A DNA stretch of 64,000 nucleotides from Monodelphis domestica (GCF_027887165.1 NC_077232.1:6231391-6295390); one strand, 5' to 3'; positions 34,230-47,340 are shown, counted from the stretch's first letter. Numbers and translations: made by a program. The notes: a model not told the origin generated them from the sequence alone.

Positions 34230-34531
34230 ACACAAATATCTCCCATCCCTGTAATAGCAAGAGCAGGCGGCCTCGCTCTTCTCCGGGACCCAGTGAGGGC
34301 CGCCTGCCAGCCGCTCCCCCTCCTTCCGGGCCCCGCCCCGCCCCAAGAAGCCCCGGTGTTCACGGAGATGCCAAAGACGCCTTATCCCCTTTAATGCTTA
34401 CATTTAATTTAAATTCTTAGCACAACAGTGGAGATTGACTCTAAATCAGCAACAAAAAATAGATATTTACAATATTTCTCCGGGAAACAAAAAGCACGAC
34501 CAAACCCTTTAAACATAGTGACTTTAGGAGT

Positions 34532-34537
34532 TTTATT
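34532..34537 (-). terminator. Proximal polyadenylation hexamer AATAAA
   Basis: Minus-strand ATAAATAAAAC sits just upstream of the TA-rich segment of the KDM2A 3'UTR. It would give a transcript about 420 nt shorter than the distal signal. Support is from the hexamer only. Confidence 0.4.
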
Positions 34538-36690
34538 TATGGAGCAGTTATTTTGAATCACCAAGTGATTTTATATTATATATATATTTATATATATATA
34601 TCATTTTTCTTCCTTTCCTCTGTGGTTGTCAGCCCCGTGCTCAGAAAGGTGGAGGGAGGCCAGAGGCCGGGGCTGGGCCCGGGGCGGCGCCTCGCCCTGC
34701 TGTCTCTGGAGCCAGGTGTGGGCTTCCGGGGGAGCCCCGTGACTGAAGGCCCTTTTCCCTCCCCGGCCCTGATGTGGCAGCTCAAGACCTGCCGCCGGCG
34801 CCGGCCTGGCAGGGAGCGGCCCCTGTCCCCCCCTTCTTCTCCCCCAATGAGAGCTAACCCAGCAGGGGGAATGTGTCTGCCTGCCTGCGGAAGCTCGTGT
34901 GCTCCCATTCCTGATTTCTGTGCACGGGAAAATGCTTCCGCGTTTCCAAGCTGAACATGACAAGTCCCCGGTCAGCTTGGAAATGGGTCTGGGGGCCACG
35001 GCGCCCCCGAGTCAGAGGCACTCTCCCGGCACAATCCCTGCTGCGAGGGGGTCTCTCCACCTCCCCTTTCACAAAAAGGCAAAAAACAAACAAACAGTAA
35101 GTCTTCTTTCAGTATTTTCCACAGGAGCAACCAAAAAAGGCAGGAAGCTTCCAATTCTAGGTCATTAGCAATAATAATATTAATAAGAAAGGTTTTTGCT
35201 CGATACCCAGGCTTCTTTACCGAGAAGTTCCCCTACGGAGGCACTCTGGAATCAAGTCCCTGACATGGCCTCTGCCCGGGGTGGGGGCCAGGGCTGAAGG
35301 GGGCACACTGCCAATCAGCCGGGAGCCGTGCCACGGGCTGCCACCCCCTCCCGAGCCTCTTCTTCCTGGAAGACAGGAGTCAAAGGTGGGCACGGCGGCG
35401 ACCGCCCCCCGGGGAGCCCTTGCGCCCGCTCCTGCTTCGGGAAGAGCGAGGGTGCAGGCGGCGCCTGGCCTGGGCTCCTCTTCCCTCCCTCCCGCGGGCA
35501 GGGCGGCGCAGGGCGAGGGGAAGGCCTGGGCCTGCAGGGGAGGCGGGAAGGAAGGGGACCGGGTTGTGCTATCTATCAACATCCTTACAGACTGGGGAGC
35601 AGAGTGCAAATTTGCGTATAACATTGTAAGCTCTTGCCAGGGCGGCTGCTGTGAGCACCTCCTCTCTCACGTCCACATTGACCCAAAAAGAAATCACGAC
35701 CTTTTCTTTCTTTTTAAAGTGCAAAAAGCTCTCTGCTGCCCGAGAGAGGATCTTTGGACCGGCCTGCTCAATGCAAAAGAAAGGGGGCGGGGAGGGCAGC
35801 TGACGGGCACGGCGGGCAGGGGGCGCACGCTGACCCCGGCCCTCCCCGGCGCCTACACGCGGGCCCGTGCGGACCCCCGGCCCCGGGGCGGGGGCCAGGC
35901 GCCTAGCGCTGTGGGGGGGAGAGCCGAAGCGCAGTCTATCTCTAAGCTGAAGAACAAGGATTGCGTCACCAGACTATACACAAGACAAGACCCTCGCAGG
36001 CAGTCGGCAGAGCAGGGACCACGTCTGGCCCTCGTTCTCCCCCCACCCCCCACCCGCTCCCTCCAAGCACACACACCCAGGGAAAGCCCCCTTGAGAAAG
36101 AGAGAAAAGAAGCTCGGGGCGGGAGGAGGGCCTTCAGCAGGGGGCCGTGGGGGGCCTGCCCGCTCGTCCCAAGAGCCCCGGCGCGTCCACGGGGCAGCGG
36201 CCCAATTAAGTGCACAGCAATCTGACGTGGACTCGGCCAAAGTACAGGGGACAGTGTTTGTCGAGCCGGGAGCCTGGGACGGGCCAAGGTGCAGAGGGCG
36301 GGGGCTCTGGAAATTCAACAGCACCAGTGTGATCGCAGGCCTGGCCTTGGCGCGGCTGGGCAGGGCCGAGCGCCCAGCAAAGTCTAGCTTCTGAGGCTGG
36401 GCCCCTTTCCCAGGGGCCACGCTCAGGCCCAGGCCCTGCTGGGAGAGGGGGAGGGGGTTCGGCACAGCACCCCAAACCGCGAGCTTGGTCTCCGAGTCAG
36501 CACCTCAACAGCACCGCCTGTGGTGTCGTCTCCCTTTTTCGTCAGAGGGAGGAAAGGAAGCAGGGAGGGGAGGAAGGAGAGCAGGGAGCAGCTCGGTCAT
36601 CCTCGTGCTCAGCCAGTGGGACCGTGCGGCAGGAACACCCGCTCTGCCCCGTCCTGCTGTGCCAGAAGGGGCCGGGATGGGAGAGCGGAG

Positions 36691-36816
36691 GGAGCGGGAG
36701 GCCGGCCTCGAAGCCCGCGCCGAATGGGGGAGCAGCTCTCCGCAGTGGGGAGCGGGAGGCCGGCCTCGAAGCCCGTGCAGAATGGGGGAGCAGCTCTCCG
36801 CAGTGGGGAGTGGGAG
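36691..36816. repeat. 58-bp tandem repeat, about 2.2 copies, in KDM2A 3'UTR
   Basis: Unit starts GGAGCGGGAG occur at 36691 and 36749, and a diverged GGAGTGGGAG starts at 36807, so the period is exactly 58. The first two copies differ at only a few positions. It lies about 40 nt past the stop codon in the transcript. Confidence 0.9.
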
Positions 36817-36856
36817 GGGGGTTCTGTTTCCTGTTCAGTCTGGGGCTGAGTGGGTT

Positions 36857-37038
36857 TTAGCTGATCTTCTGGATCAACTTCTCATCAGACAGGCAGTAGA
36901 GGCTGTTGATGGACAGGTCAGAGATGAAATGCTCGCAGGCCTTCCGCGTGATCTGCTTGCAGCCTCGAAGGTCGATCAGGGTGACGTTGGAGATGCGCCG
37001 TAGATACAACAGGGACTGGTCCGTCAGCTTATTGCAAC
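36857..37038 (-). CDS. KDM2A: KDM2A last coding exon with stop codon
   Basis: The acceptor is TACGCAG. The exon encodes [40 protein letters not shown] and [19 protein letters not shown], followed by TAA at 36859-36857. This is the exact C-terminus expected of KDM2A. The exon continues into the 3'UTR. Confidence 0.97.
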
Positions 37039-40000
37039 CTGCGTACAAAGAGCGGCTCAGAGGGCGGCCCCGGCCCCGGCCCCCGCCAGCTCTGCGCTGC
37101 CCAGGAACCTCCCCCTGGGGGGAGCCGGGGACAGACATACCCGCCATATTGATTTCCGTGAGGGAGTTGCGTGTGGAAGAGCCGACGGCCGTGAGCAGAT
37201 TGGACGACTGATCCGTAAGGTGGCTGCAGTGACTAAGGTCGAGTCGAGACAGGAGCGGCATGTGTCGGATGATGAGGCGGAGGGTGGCATCCGTGATGTC
37301 CAGGCCGGCCAGCCGAAAATCGGTCATGTTCCGGAGCTTGCTGCGATTGTCCTGACCTGTGGGGACACGAGGGGCTCAAGCCCTTCGCCACGGCTCCGCG
37401 CCTGCATTTCCCCCTCTGCTCCAGCAGATCCCAGCTGAGAGCAGCCCCCGAGCCCTGGGAGGCGTCCACATACTGAGGAAGAGCAATCTCTGGGCCCCAA
37501 CACGGGAGGGGGTCCAGTGCCTCGCTCTGCCCATGAACAGGGCACGTCTGAAGGCCTCCCAAACCTCTGCTCCTGTTCCATCATCTCTACAGACACGAAG
37601 TCCGCCAGAGGCACAAAGTCTCTGTCGACCCTCAAAATAAACGGCTTCTGTACCCAAATATTTACTTGTGAGTCCTTCCAACCTGGCCGTCATGGCTGTC
37701 TCTGTCTATCACCAAGAGGACCACAGATTCTAAGCTGCTGCAACAGGGACAAAACCAGCAGCCAATACCAGGCAGATCTTTAATGAAGAGGACCTGAATC
37801 CGAGCCCTCAAATTGTTTTAAAAATACCGTGATGGGGGGGGGGGGGGGGGGGGGCAGAGCTGGGTGGCTCAGGGGATTGAGAACGAGGCCTAGAGACGGG
37901 ACATCCTGGGTTCCAAGCTGGCCTCAGACATTTCCTAGCTTTAAGACTGGGCAAGTTACTTCACCCCCCCCCCCCCCCCCCCCGCATAGCCCTTAGTGCT
38001 CTTCTGCCTTGGAACCAATACACAATATTGACTCCAAGACAGAAAATAAAGATTAAAAAAATCTTGGGATTCACTACTTTTCAAGATAATTGGCTTCCTT
38101 TGTCATCTTGTATGTTTGGTGCATTTAAGCCCGTAATTTTGAGAACAGCTCCATAAGGCTTCAGGCTGCCCTGTTCTAATGCTCATCCCCACTGGCACCC
38201 TAACCAATGGTCCCTGTCTCTTCTCTATGGGTCAGATCAATGCCTACCAGGCTTATCGGTTGGTGGGGTCAGCAAGTCTCGAATCTGAGGGTCCTTGATT
38301 CCCACGGCCCACCGAAGGTCAAGGGTCCTGAGAAGGGGGCAGCTGGAGGTGCTGAGAGCAGAGACTGCAGACCAGGAGCAGCCTGCTAAGAGGAGATCTT
38401 TGAGGCCTGCAAAGAAAGAAGGGGGTCCGGTTCAGCCTCAGTTTCCCCTGCAGGGAGCACTCGGCTAGACACTCACTTAGGGAGAGGCCTCAGTATCAGG
38501 CAGATAACACAGTCCTGGAGAGATCAAAGGGGAGGCCTTCAGAGCTCCATTTTACGCTCAAGAAGCACAAACGAGAGACAACCCCCCCATCGATCCCACC
38601 AGGGTCTACTACCTGGAAGCCTGTTGACGAGCCAGGTCAGCTGCTTTTTCGAGATGTTGGTCCAACTGAGGTCCAGGCTGACCGGCTGCCTCTTGATGAT
38701 GCCGCTCAGGGCCTGGGGGACAATGGCCTTGCACCTGCTCAAATCAATCTTTGTCCAAAGTCTCTTGTCACAGCACCTGGAAAAGGTGAAGAGAACCAAC
38801 CAGACACGTTAGCCACTGGCTGCCCTCAAGAGGCCACAAGTCCCTGCCACGCATCTCACCAGAAGCTCTGCCATGAAAGGCCTTCCTGTGCCTGCAAGGT
38901 GGGAGTCCGCCGGCCCCGGGAGGGGGGGCTTTAGGATCTCCTCAAAGAACACTTTCAGAACTGCCCTTTCCATTTCAATTCACACAGCAAAGGCTTCCAT
39001 TTCCTAGGACGGCCTTCATTGTGCTCCTCCATCTACAACGGGGACCCAGCTCTTTCCTCTGAGGGACTCCCCCGGGACGGAGGAGCTGACGGTCCTTCTG
39101 GAAAGCCTTCCTCTTCCGGATGTCAGGGGACTCGCGAGCCCTCTGGGGGTTGAGGAGCTGCTCATCAGGCAGGCTCGTACACAGGCCCCCCCTGCAGCTC
39201 CCTAGCCCAGGGTGAGCTGTGGCTGTGGCTGTGGGCACAGCCCTGGGCACTACCCAGACGAGGCCTCCTCTGCTCACTCCCTCAGTGTAGAGAAGCCAGG
39301 CTGGCCACTGCCATGCTGTCTGAAGAGTTTAATATTTGACTCTCTTACTGCCAGGGATCGGCCCATGCTGGGACTGGAGCAGCAGAGGGGGCACAGTAGA
39401 CTTAAGGGGGGGGGGGCAATATGTTTCTTGATCTGCTTGGATCCTAAAGGTACAGAGACAGGCAAACAGCCTTCTCTTGCTCCTAATGGCAAAAGAGGCG
39501 ACGTCTCAGGCCCAAGGAGGCCACTGAGGGTTTGAGGAAAAATCACTAACAGTTTGCAAAGAATCAGTTTTACCTTGTGGGAGCAAGGAGGAGGTTTCTT
39601 GGATTCCCCATCCTTTTGCCTTTAGACTATCCCATTCTCATAATGGTGTTAAAAAAGAATCTTCCTGTGGACAACCAAGGCTGCCCACAGGAACTACTGA
39701 GTCAGTGGCCAACCAGACAGAGCTTGTGTGGTCTGGACCGAAAGGACACAGAGGCCCAGGAGCTCCATACAAGACTGCTATTTCCACGGAGGAATTATTG
39801 GACATGAAATGGAAGGCTCGGCGGAGACGAGGAGGCACGAGGTTATTAATTACGTTGGAACTGCTTAGAGAAGGGGGCACAGATGTTTTCCTGTGAAAAT
39901 GCTATGAATTAAGGTTCCCCGCTCTGGGACGCTGCAGCCTGAGCAAAAAGTGTGGAGAGGAGCACAGCGAAAGGCAGGCCAAGGCCCCTCCTCGCCCTTC

Positions 40001-43000
40001 CCTGACCCCTGGGGGCCGGCCTAGGCCATGCCTGTCCCTGAGACAAGAGGCTTTCTCATGGGATCGCCCTTCCCAAACAGGCAAAGGGCTTGCACTAGAA
40101 AGGAGGAGAAGGCCGAGGAGAGCCGAGGGGAGCTAACGGTCCCCCCGGCCCGTCCCGGCAGCACCTCTATGCTCACCATTTATACCATGTCTTGCACACC
40201 CGCATACACTCGCAAAGTTCTCTGCGGCTGAGGTAGCGGAAGACGGACATCCAGACCTCACGCTGCATCCAGCTCTCGTCCCCGTCCTGGGCCCAGCTGC
40301 CCCGCCCGTTCAGTCGGGCCGCCCCGCCCTCCTCCGCACTGTCCTCCTCGTCCTCCTCCTCGTCGTCCTCGTCCTCGTCTCCGGCCAGGCCCTCCTCATC
40401 CCCACGCTGGGGAGCTCGGGCCGGACAGTGCTGCACCAGCACCCGGGGCGAATGGCGGAGGTTGGTGGAGGAGGCTGTGATGGCCTGCAGCTTGGGCACG
40501 ATGGACGTTCCGTGCAGCTCTTTGGTGGGCCTCTGCAGAGTGACCGTGAGGTAGGAGCCCCGGATTTTGGCCTTCTCGACTTCAGACAGCTCCTTCTTGC
40601 CACTGGGGTTGTTCTCCTTTTCTCGCATCATCGTTCGCTCTGTGGCCTGAAGCCGCAGCAGCTGCCGCCGTTTGAAGCGCTCGTCCCGGCTGGCACTGTG
40701 GTGGTCGCTGGGGCCGGCTCCGGGAGACGAGCGGGTCACCATGCCTCGAGGGGACACTGGGTCATGGATGAGCTGGAGCATGGCAGTGGGCGAGTGCGGG
40801 GGTGGGGTGAGGGGCTCGTCACAGCTCCGCAGGGGCCGCAGGACTTTGGCCTGGACTACATCCTCATCGCTGTCGTCCATTTTACGCTTCTGCAAAACAG
40901 GCCCAAGAAGAGGCAGTTAGTGCCTTGCCTTTCCCAACTACGCCACGGAGCCTCACTCCAGGGCTTCAAATGACCACCAAGAAGAGTTCCTGGGTGCCCA
41001 AGAGGAGTCCTTTTTATTCTAATGAGCAGCTGATGCCCAGGCCCAGCGGACGAGAGGAACCTGCCTGTGGGAGCCTTCGCTTCTCCCCTAGAATGTTAGA
41101 GACCGGACCAGCCTCCTGAGATAACGCAGCCCGGGCCACGCAGACAGGCTGGGCACAATTCGGTCCCCTAAATTTATTGTGATGCTCCACCCCGATAGGC
41201 TTGAAGCGCTCCAACACTCTGACACGTCTCAGCAGCAGCAGCTGAGCCGCTATTAGTTGAAACTTGGCTCAAGGTTCTAACCTGGGAAGCAAGGCTTGGT
41301 CAGGTCAACCCTAAGGCAAGAGGCCGGAAGGACCAGACCCAACGCCAGGGTCTCCCAGTCCCTCAGCCACCGTGGCCTTTCCCAGACTATTGTCAGGGAA
41401 TCAGGTTGGACCTTGGCACTGAAGCCAGAACTCTGCAGTGCTTTCGCTTCCTCGGGTCACTACGGATGGAGGGCAGTGCCCATCTCAGGCGCACTTGTGA
41501 AGTGCGAGGAGGCCCAGTGAAAAGGCAGCTTAGCTGATGTTCCTACTTGAACTGAACCGCTGCCTTCCCTTCCTTGCGACGGAAGCTCAAAGGGAAGACG
41601 CTCTTCTCCCGGGCCCTTGGGATCTTCTCGTCAGGCCTGGCTCCCCAGCTCCTCTAGAGCCTGGCACAGCTATCCCTTACAAAACAGCAGGATGGTGAGG
41701 TTCACCTAGGGACTCCTCTACAAAGGCCACATTGGGGGGGATGGTAAAAACTGGACCACAGAGGTGGCCACCATCCATCAAGAGCTACATGGTCTCAGCC
41801 CTCAAGGCCATGCCCCAACCACATCGGACCCTTTTCCCTTCATAGGCAGCTTTGGCTTCCTCCAAGAAGCAGAGCGTCCAGTCCCACAACGGCATTCAAA
41901 TGAGTGTGCAAGAATTTTCCCCACATCAGAGCAACCATCTGAACGTGATCATTTAAAGAGAACCGTGTGTGGCCACTCACCTGCACTTTCTCTGAGGTGT
42001 CCTCCTGGTAGCACTTTGGGCATTCCCAGCAATTAGGCAACTCATCATTGAGCAGCCCTTCTCCATCCATCTGCAAACACAGGCAGGGCTCCATCATCAT
42101 CATTATCCTCCTCCTCCTTGAACCCTGTCTCTTTTGCAATCATCACTGGATTGGGAGTAACCTCCTAAAAGTCCCTTTCTTGGCAAAGTCAAAATTCTGG
42201 TAAATATGATGAGAAAGACACAATCATAGGGGCAGCTAGATGGCTCAGTGGATACAGAGCCAAGCCTAGAGTTGGGAGGTGGGTTCAAATGTGGCTTCAG
42301 ACACTTCCTAGCTGTGTGATCCTGGGCAAGTCACCTATCACTATTGCCTCACCCTTACTGTTCTTCTGCCTTGGAACCAATACATAGAATTCATTCTAAA
42401 GCAGTAAGGTTAAAAAAAAAAAAGATAAGATAGACTGACACGATCTCTTTGGCTGAGCCAACAGCAAGGATCCAGTTCATGGAGATTTTGAGCTTGCCAG
42501 AGAAGATCCTACAGTTAGTTACTCCTCAACTGCTGGTGGTTTCGGAATCTACCTGAGGAGCTGGGGATGATATTAGGGACATACAAAAGAGACGGCCTCC
42601 CTTTCATTCTTGACCTTTTCCAATGAGACTATCCTCATGGGGTGTGATTGGACCACAACTGGGACACTCTTCAGTTCTGGGTGATATCGTTTAGGAACGG
42701 TACTGCCAAGCTGGACAGTATTATTAGGTGGTCAACCAAGATGACAAGAGGCCTGGAAACTACATCATGTAAGGATTCAGTTGGGGATATTTAGCCGAGA
42801 GGGATTTTCTATGTAAGGTCTATGTTGGGGAAGAAGAATCATACTTGCAGAGCCTCTTTCACAGCAAGTCTTCAAGGGGAGGCTCACTGACCACTGCAGA
42901 AATGTGCTAGACAGACAGGCTTCTTATTTGAGTGGCAGCTGGACCAGAGGCTTTTGGAGATCTCCTCCAACTCAGAGATTCTTTGCCCTAGGATGCTCAT

Positions 43001-46000
43001 AGCCCTCCAGCTTCATGCTGCCATTTCAAATGGATCTAAACTTCTGAGGGCATTGCTGTTCCTCATTTCCCATTTTCCAGCCAGGCAAGGTAATGGCTAA
43101 CTTGGCTTTCACCACAGTTCCTAGGGTTTATGACTGCACGGCTAAAGACCCAACAGGACCAGAAGATGAGAGCGCCTACAGGGTTATTAGCACAACACCC
43201 ACCGCAATGGGGCGCAACGAGCCATAGGAAGTCATGATGGATCTCCTCTGCATCGCACAAGTACACAAATGACTCCCACTGGCAATCCCCAACCCGCCAC
43301 CTCCAAAGAATAGGGGCTCGCTCACCTGCAGGCAGCCAGGATGAACGATCTCATTGCAGATGCAGCATTCCATGAGCTTCTTTTCAAAGTCCTGGGTCTC
43401 CTCATTCTGATCCACCTCTCCACAGAGAGAACACGTGACCGAATGAGGCAGTCGGGGCTAAAAGAGAAGCAAAGATGGAAATCGAGGAGAGTGCAGACCC
43501 GGAGTAACTGAACCCAAGCCACCGAGGCCCCTTCCTGATCTGCACAGACTGTCCTTGGGGCAAGAATGGGGGAAGCAGGGGATAAGGTCTGCTCCTAGGC
43601 CTTCACAGAGAAGAGGAAGAGGAGGATGGGCCCAACCTTCCTAACTCCCCCAAGGGACTTGGGCTGGTCATCTCCTGGAACCAGGTGGAACACTTACTGC
43701 CAGACACTGGCGAAGGACACACGATTGCTTCATGCGACCAGGTCCCCCGAACTTCTTCATGTCTCGGCAGTAGTGGCACACTCCACACTCGCCCTGAACA
43801 CAGGCCTTGCATTTTCGGCATCGAACCCGTCTCCTCCGGGCTCCGGAGACGATGGGTGAGGCAGCAGGTCTCACTGGGGTCAGTCGAGGAGCAGGCTTCA
43901 TGGTGTGAGGCTTTGTGATGGGAATGGTGGGGACCCGCACCTTTGGCCGGGTAGGGAATTTAAGCTGGAAACAGAATAGAGGGAGGTCAGCTGGATCTTG
44001 GAGGGTGACTCACAGGAGGAGAGACCAGAGAGATGATTTCTTAGAACTCTTTTTCACACCAAACCACCTTCTTCTTAGCCTTCAATACTCACCTTGAAGC
44101 TTTTCATAGCTAACCTCATGTGCTCTAGTATAGCACAGGCGCTGAGGTCAGGAAGGTTTGGATTTAAGCCCTGCCCCTGACACAGGGAAGCTGTGGGATG
44201 AGGTCATGCATTTGCTCCTCAAGTCCCTTCAGTTCTCTTTGCCTCGGTTTCTTCCCATTTTTTTAAGGGCAGTGGCCATATTCTACTTGCTCCAAGTCCT
44301 CCCTGTGCCTACAACAGGTCTGAATGGACAGCATCCCCTCCAAGGTGCCTGACCAAACTTGGGATTGGAGAGAATGAACACAAGCACTGCTATAGCACCT
44401 ACTATCTGCCTGACATTGTGCCAAGCACCCAAAATAGTCCATGTGAGCCTCATAACAACCACCGAGACATGTGCTATTATAATCCCCATTTTTTAGCTGA
44501 GGAAACTGAGGCAGACAGTGATGAAGGGACTTGCCCTGGGTCACATAGCTAGTACATGTTTGAGGGCAGATTTGAATTCAGGTCCAACCTGACAACCAGG
44601 GCCCTATTTCTGGAGTTGGCAACTTTTAGTCATGTTTCTAGTCTTTATATTCTGTGTTGGCACATTTGGAATGGGGACCCCTCACCCTTTTACCCACATC
44701 ATGCTCCTGGCTTAGGATCCAATGGGAAAATAGGAATTGGGTGTGCCTTTCCCTTATGGGTGTCACAGGCTCATGAGTGATTTCTTTCTTTCTTTTTCAC
44801 TAAACCAAAAAGGGAAGGAAACTTAAGTGAGAACGACCTCATGAGCACCACGAGAAGCAACCTAAAAACGGTGGGTCCTGGGTCTTTGTCACGCGCCTCA
44901 CACATTCTATGACAAAGCAGACCACCTCTCAAAGGCCTGACGGACTACCTGGGCACAGTGGGGCCAGAGTTCGAGCGCAGAAGGGACGGGCTGGCTGTCA
45001 GTGAGCAGCTCCGCACCCCCCTCCCCCATGCCTGGAGCTATCTCAAGTTACAGCGTGGACAGATTCTCTTACCTTGTCCCTTTTGGGCCACTGTACTATG
45101 GGGACCCCAGTGAGGGCTAACTTGGGATCACTATGCGCGAGCTCCTCAAGCAGTATCTGTAAGGAAAGAGGAGAGAAAAGCCGGGCAGAGTGAACAAGGG
45201 ACACGGTTCCTCACAGGACCCCTCCCCAGCCCACCTGCAGGCTTCGTCCTCTATGTGGGGGCTGACTGCAGAAGCCAAGACATCATTAAAGCTTGCTCCA
45301 ATGCAGGGGCTGGCCGTGGGGGGAGGGGGAGCACCTCAGCCAATGGGCTGACCCAGGAACTACTAAGGACCACAGAGATGGTGCAAAGCGACAGCCATCC
45401 TGGACATCCTCCTTCCCCTCCACAACACATCGTTTCGGGAGCCAGTAATGGCCTCCAGGGCTGGGCAGAAGAGCCCATCCCGAACAGCGGTGTTGGGACT
45501 CTCAGACGTGTTCGTATCGGGGTCAGGATGACTGAGGAGACCCCCCCAAGAGCTTCAGTGTGGGTTCGAGATCTCTGTCGACACATACCATACTGGAAAC
45601 AGAAATAGCTTAGTAATTACTAGGAAAAGAGTTTTGACCTTGTGGAGCCCCGAAAGGTTCTCGGGGCCTCCTGGGGGTCCCCGGAGCTCTAAATGGCAGA
45701 GTACAGAAAATAGATGTTTGAAGAAGAACAAAAGAAGCCCCTGCGCCCGCCCCTCCCCACCCCAATTCTCTGGTAAATGACTTAGGAGACAACCTTACTG
45801 CGGCGTAGCTACGTCGTGTTTTTGGGGACCGCAGCCACCCCCAGATATAAATGCTGAGCCCAGGCCCGCAGGGCAGCTGAAAGAAGAGCTTTCCTTTGCT
45901 GACCTCATTAGCCCAAAGGCAGAGACTGACCGCTGGCCACTCAAGCAAGGAGGCGCCCCTGGGCGTCCAGAATGCATTAGCCACTGGCCCTGAAAGTCAA

Positions 46001-47308
46001 GGCCCCGTCCTGTCACCTTTCGTAATCTTTACTGACTGTTCTCTGGGTTTCTCGGAGCAAGGCCAGTCCTGGGTGCAGCTCCCCCGTCCCCCAAAGTCCC
46101 CAGAGCTGGAACCTGCAGAACCGCTTTCCCAGGAAGCTCCCCACACACATTTCCCAGCTCAAGGCTCCAGATGCTTGTTACCCTCCCCCAAACCCAATCC
46201 ATTTGCGGACATGTTTTATTTACTTCATGTTGCTATGGCGTCAGATCCAGGAGCCTCCTGTTAGCCCCGAACTGTGCAGGGGTGAGGAGGCGGGTGCCGG
46301 TGCTGCCACGTGGGACAGCCTCTGGACTAGGCTCTTCTTCTCCCCAGGGTGAAAAATGAAGAGCTGGGGAGCAAGTGGGAGCTGGCACTGCGCTCCCCTC
46401 CCCCGCCAGGGCTGCCCCGCCTCGCCTCGCCTCCCTCTGGAGCCCAGAACAGACTGCTGGGGTGTGGGGCTCTGCCCATTTCCTCTGCCTAAGCAGAACT
46501 GAGCTGTCCACAAACAGGGACTTTCCACTTTGCACCCAGAGAGGAGCCGGTAGGGTAGGGACCCATTTCCTTCCAAGGCCTGCTCTCAGCAAGGGGCCGT
46601 TCCAGGGAGTCCACATGCCCCCCAGCCCCCTCCCTCCCCAGCGGAGGCCCTTCAGGGGAAGGCCGGCACAAAGCGGCCAACACCCTTAGGGGCCAAGGCC
46701 GCCAGGGAGGCCCCACTTCCTCACCAAGTCCCGCAGCCCGGGACAGTCTGGGAAAGCGGCAACCCTGAGAAAGGGAGGGGAAGGAGCTCCAAGGGCGGCC
46801 AAGAGCCCCAGGAGAAGCCGAGCGGCGCCCTTCTCCACCCCGACACCCAGGCCCCAGCCACGGCACCCCCAAACCTGAGAGGCTTCGCCGACTGCCTTGA
46901 CCTTGGGCTCTCGTCCCTCTGCAGCTGCGCCTCTTGGCCCAAGTTGGCCGAGCCTTTGTTTTCTGTCCTGTCGGGGCTGGAAGGTGTCCGGGGCCCCCTG
47001 CGGAGCCCGGCCGCCCGGCCCGGCCCAGGAAGGCTGCTAGCACTGAGGCACACAGGAAGGCAAGTGTGCTCGTCCCAGCCCTTGAGCACAGCCCAAGCGC
47101 TGCTTCCTGTGCCTGTGAACAATGCTACTGCGTCACTCACATGCAGCTCCCAGAAATGCTTTGCAACAGAAGATGGCAGGAGAGAGAGACAGACTCGGAG
47201 AGACAGAGAGACAGAGAGACAGAGAGAGGAAGGGGGGGAGGAGGGGCAGGGAGGGAGCGGGGGAGGGAGAGACAGACAGAGAGGAAGAGAGGAAGGAGAC
47301 AGAAAGGG

Positions 47309-47340
<32 letters not shown>

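Larger units (their letters stand above)
34105..36856 (-). other. KDM2A: KDM2A 3' untranslated region
   Basis: From the stop codon to the last AATAAA there is no strong splice signal and no other gene. The proximal 1.6 kb (35.25-36.85 kb) is GC- and CpG-rich. The distal 0.8 kb is AT-rich with a TA repeat at about 34573-34602. The length of about 2.75 kb is close to what I recall for the human transcript. The distal boundary is inferred from the polyadenylation signal, not observed. Confidence 0.8.

Noticed and set aside
35281..36225. 314-codon plus-strand open frame
   Set aside because: It lies antisense in the GC-rich KDM2A 3'UTR, has Arg/Pro/Gly-rich composition typical of GC-driven open frames, and matches no family.
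37039..37140. Reading the last two KDM2A exons as one continuous exon
   Set aside because: The 102-nt intron happens to be open in frame, but good GTATGT and CAG splice sites remove it and give the conserved [11 protein letters not shown] junction.
40881..40895. Met codon at the start of a continuous frame as the KDM2A start
   Set aside because: That ATG lies in intron sequence upstream of the acceptor at 40890. The exon is internal and continues from the PHD exon in frame.
40428..40973. Plus-strand 181-codon frame across the large KDM2A exon
   Set aside because: It is the antisense shadow of a real coding exon.
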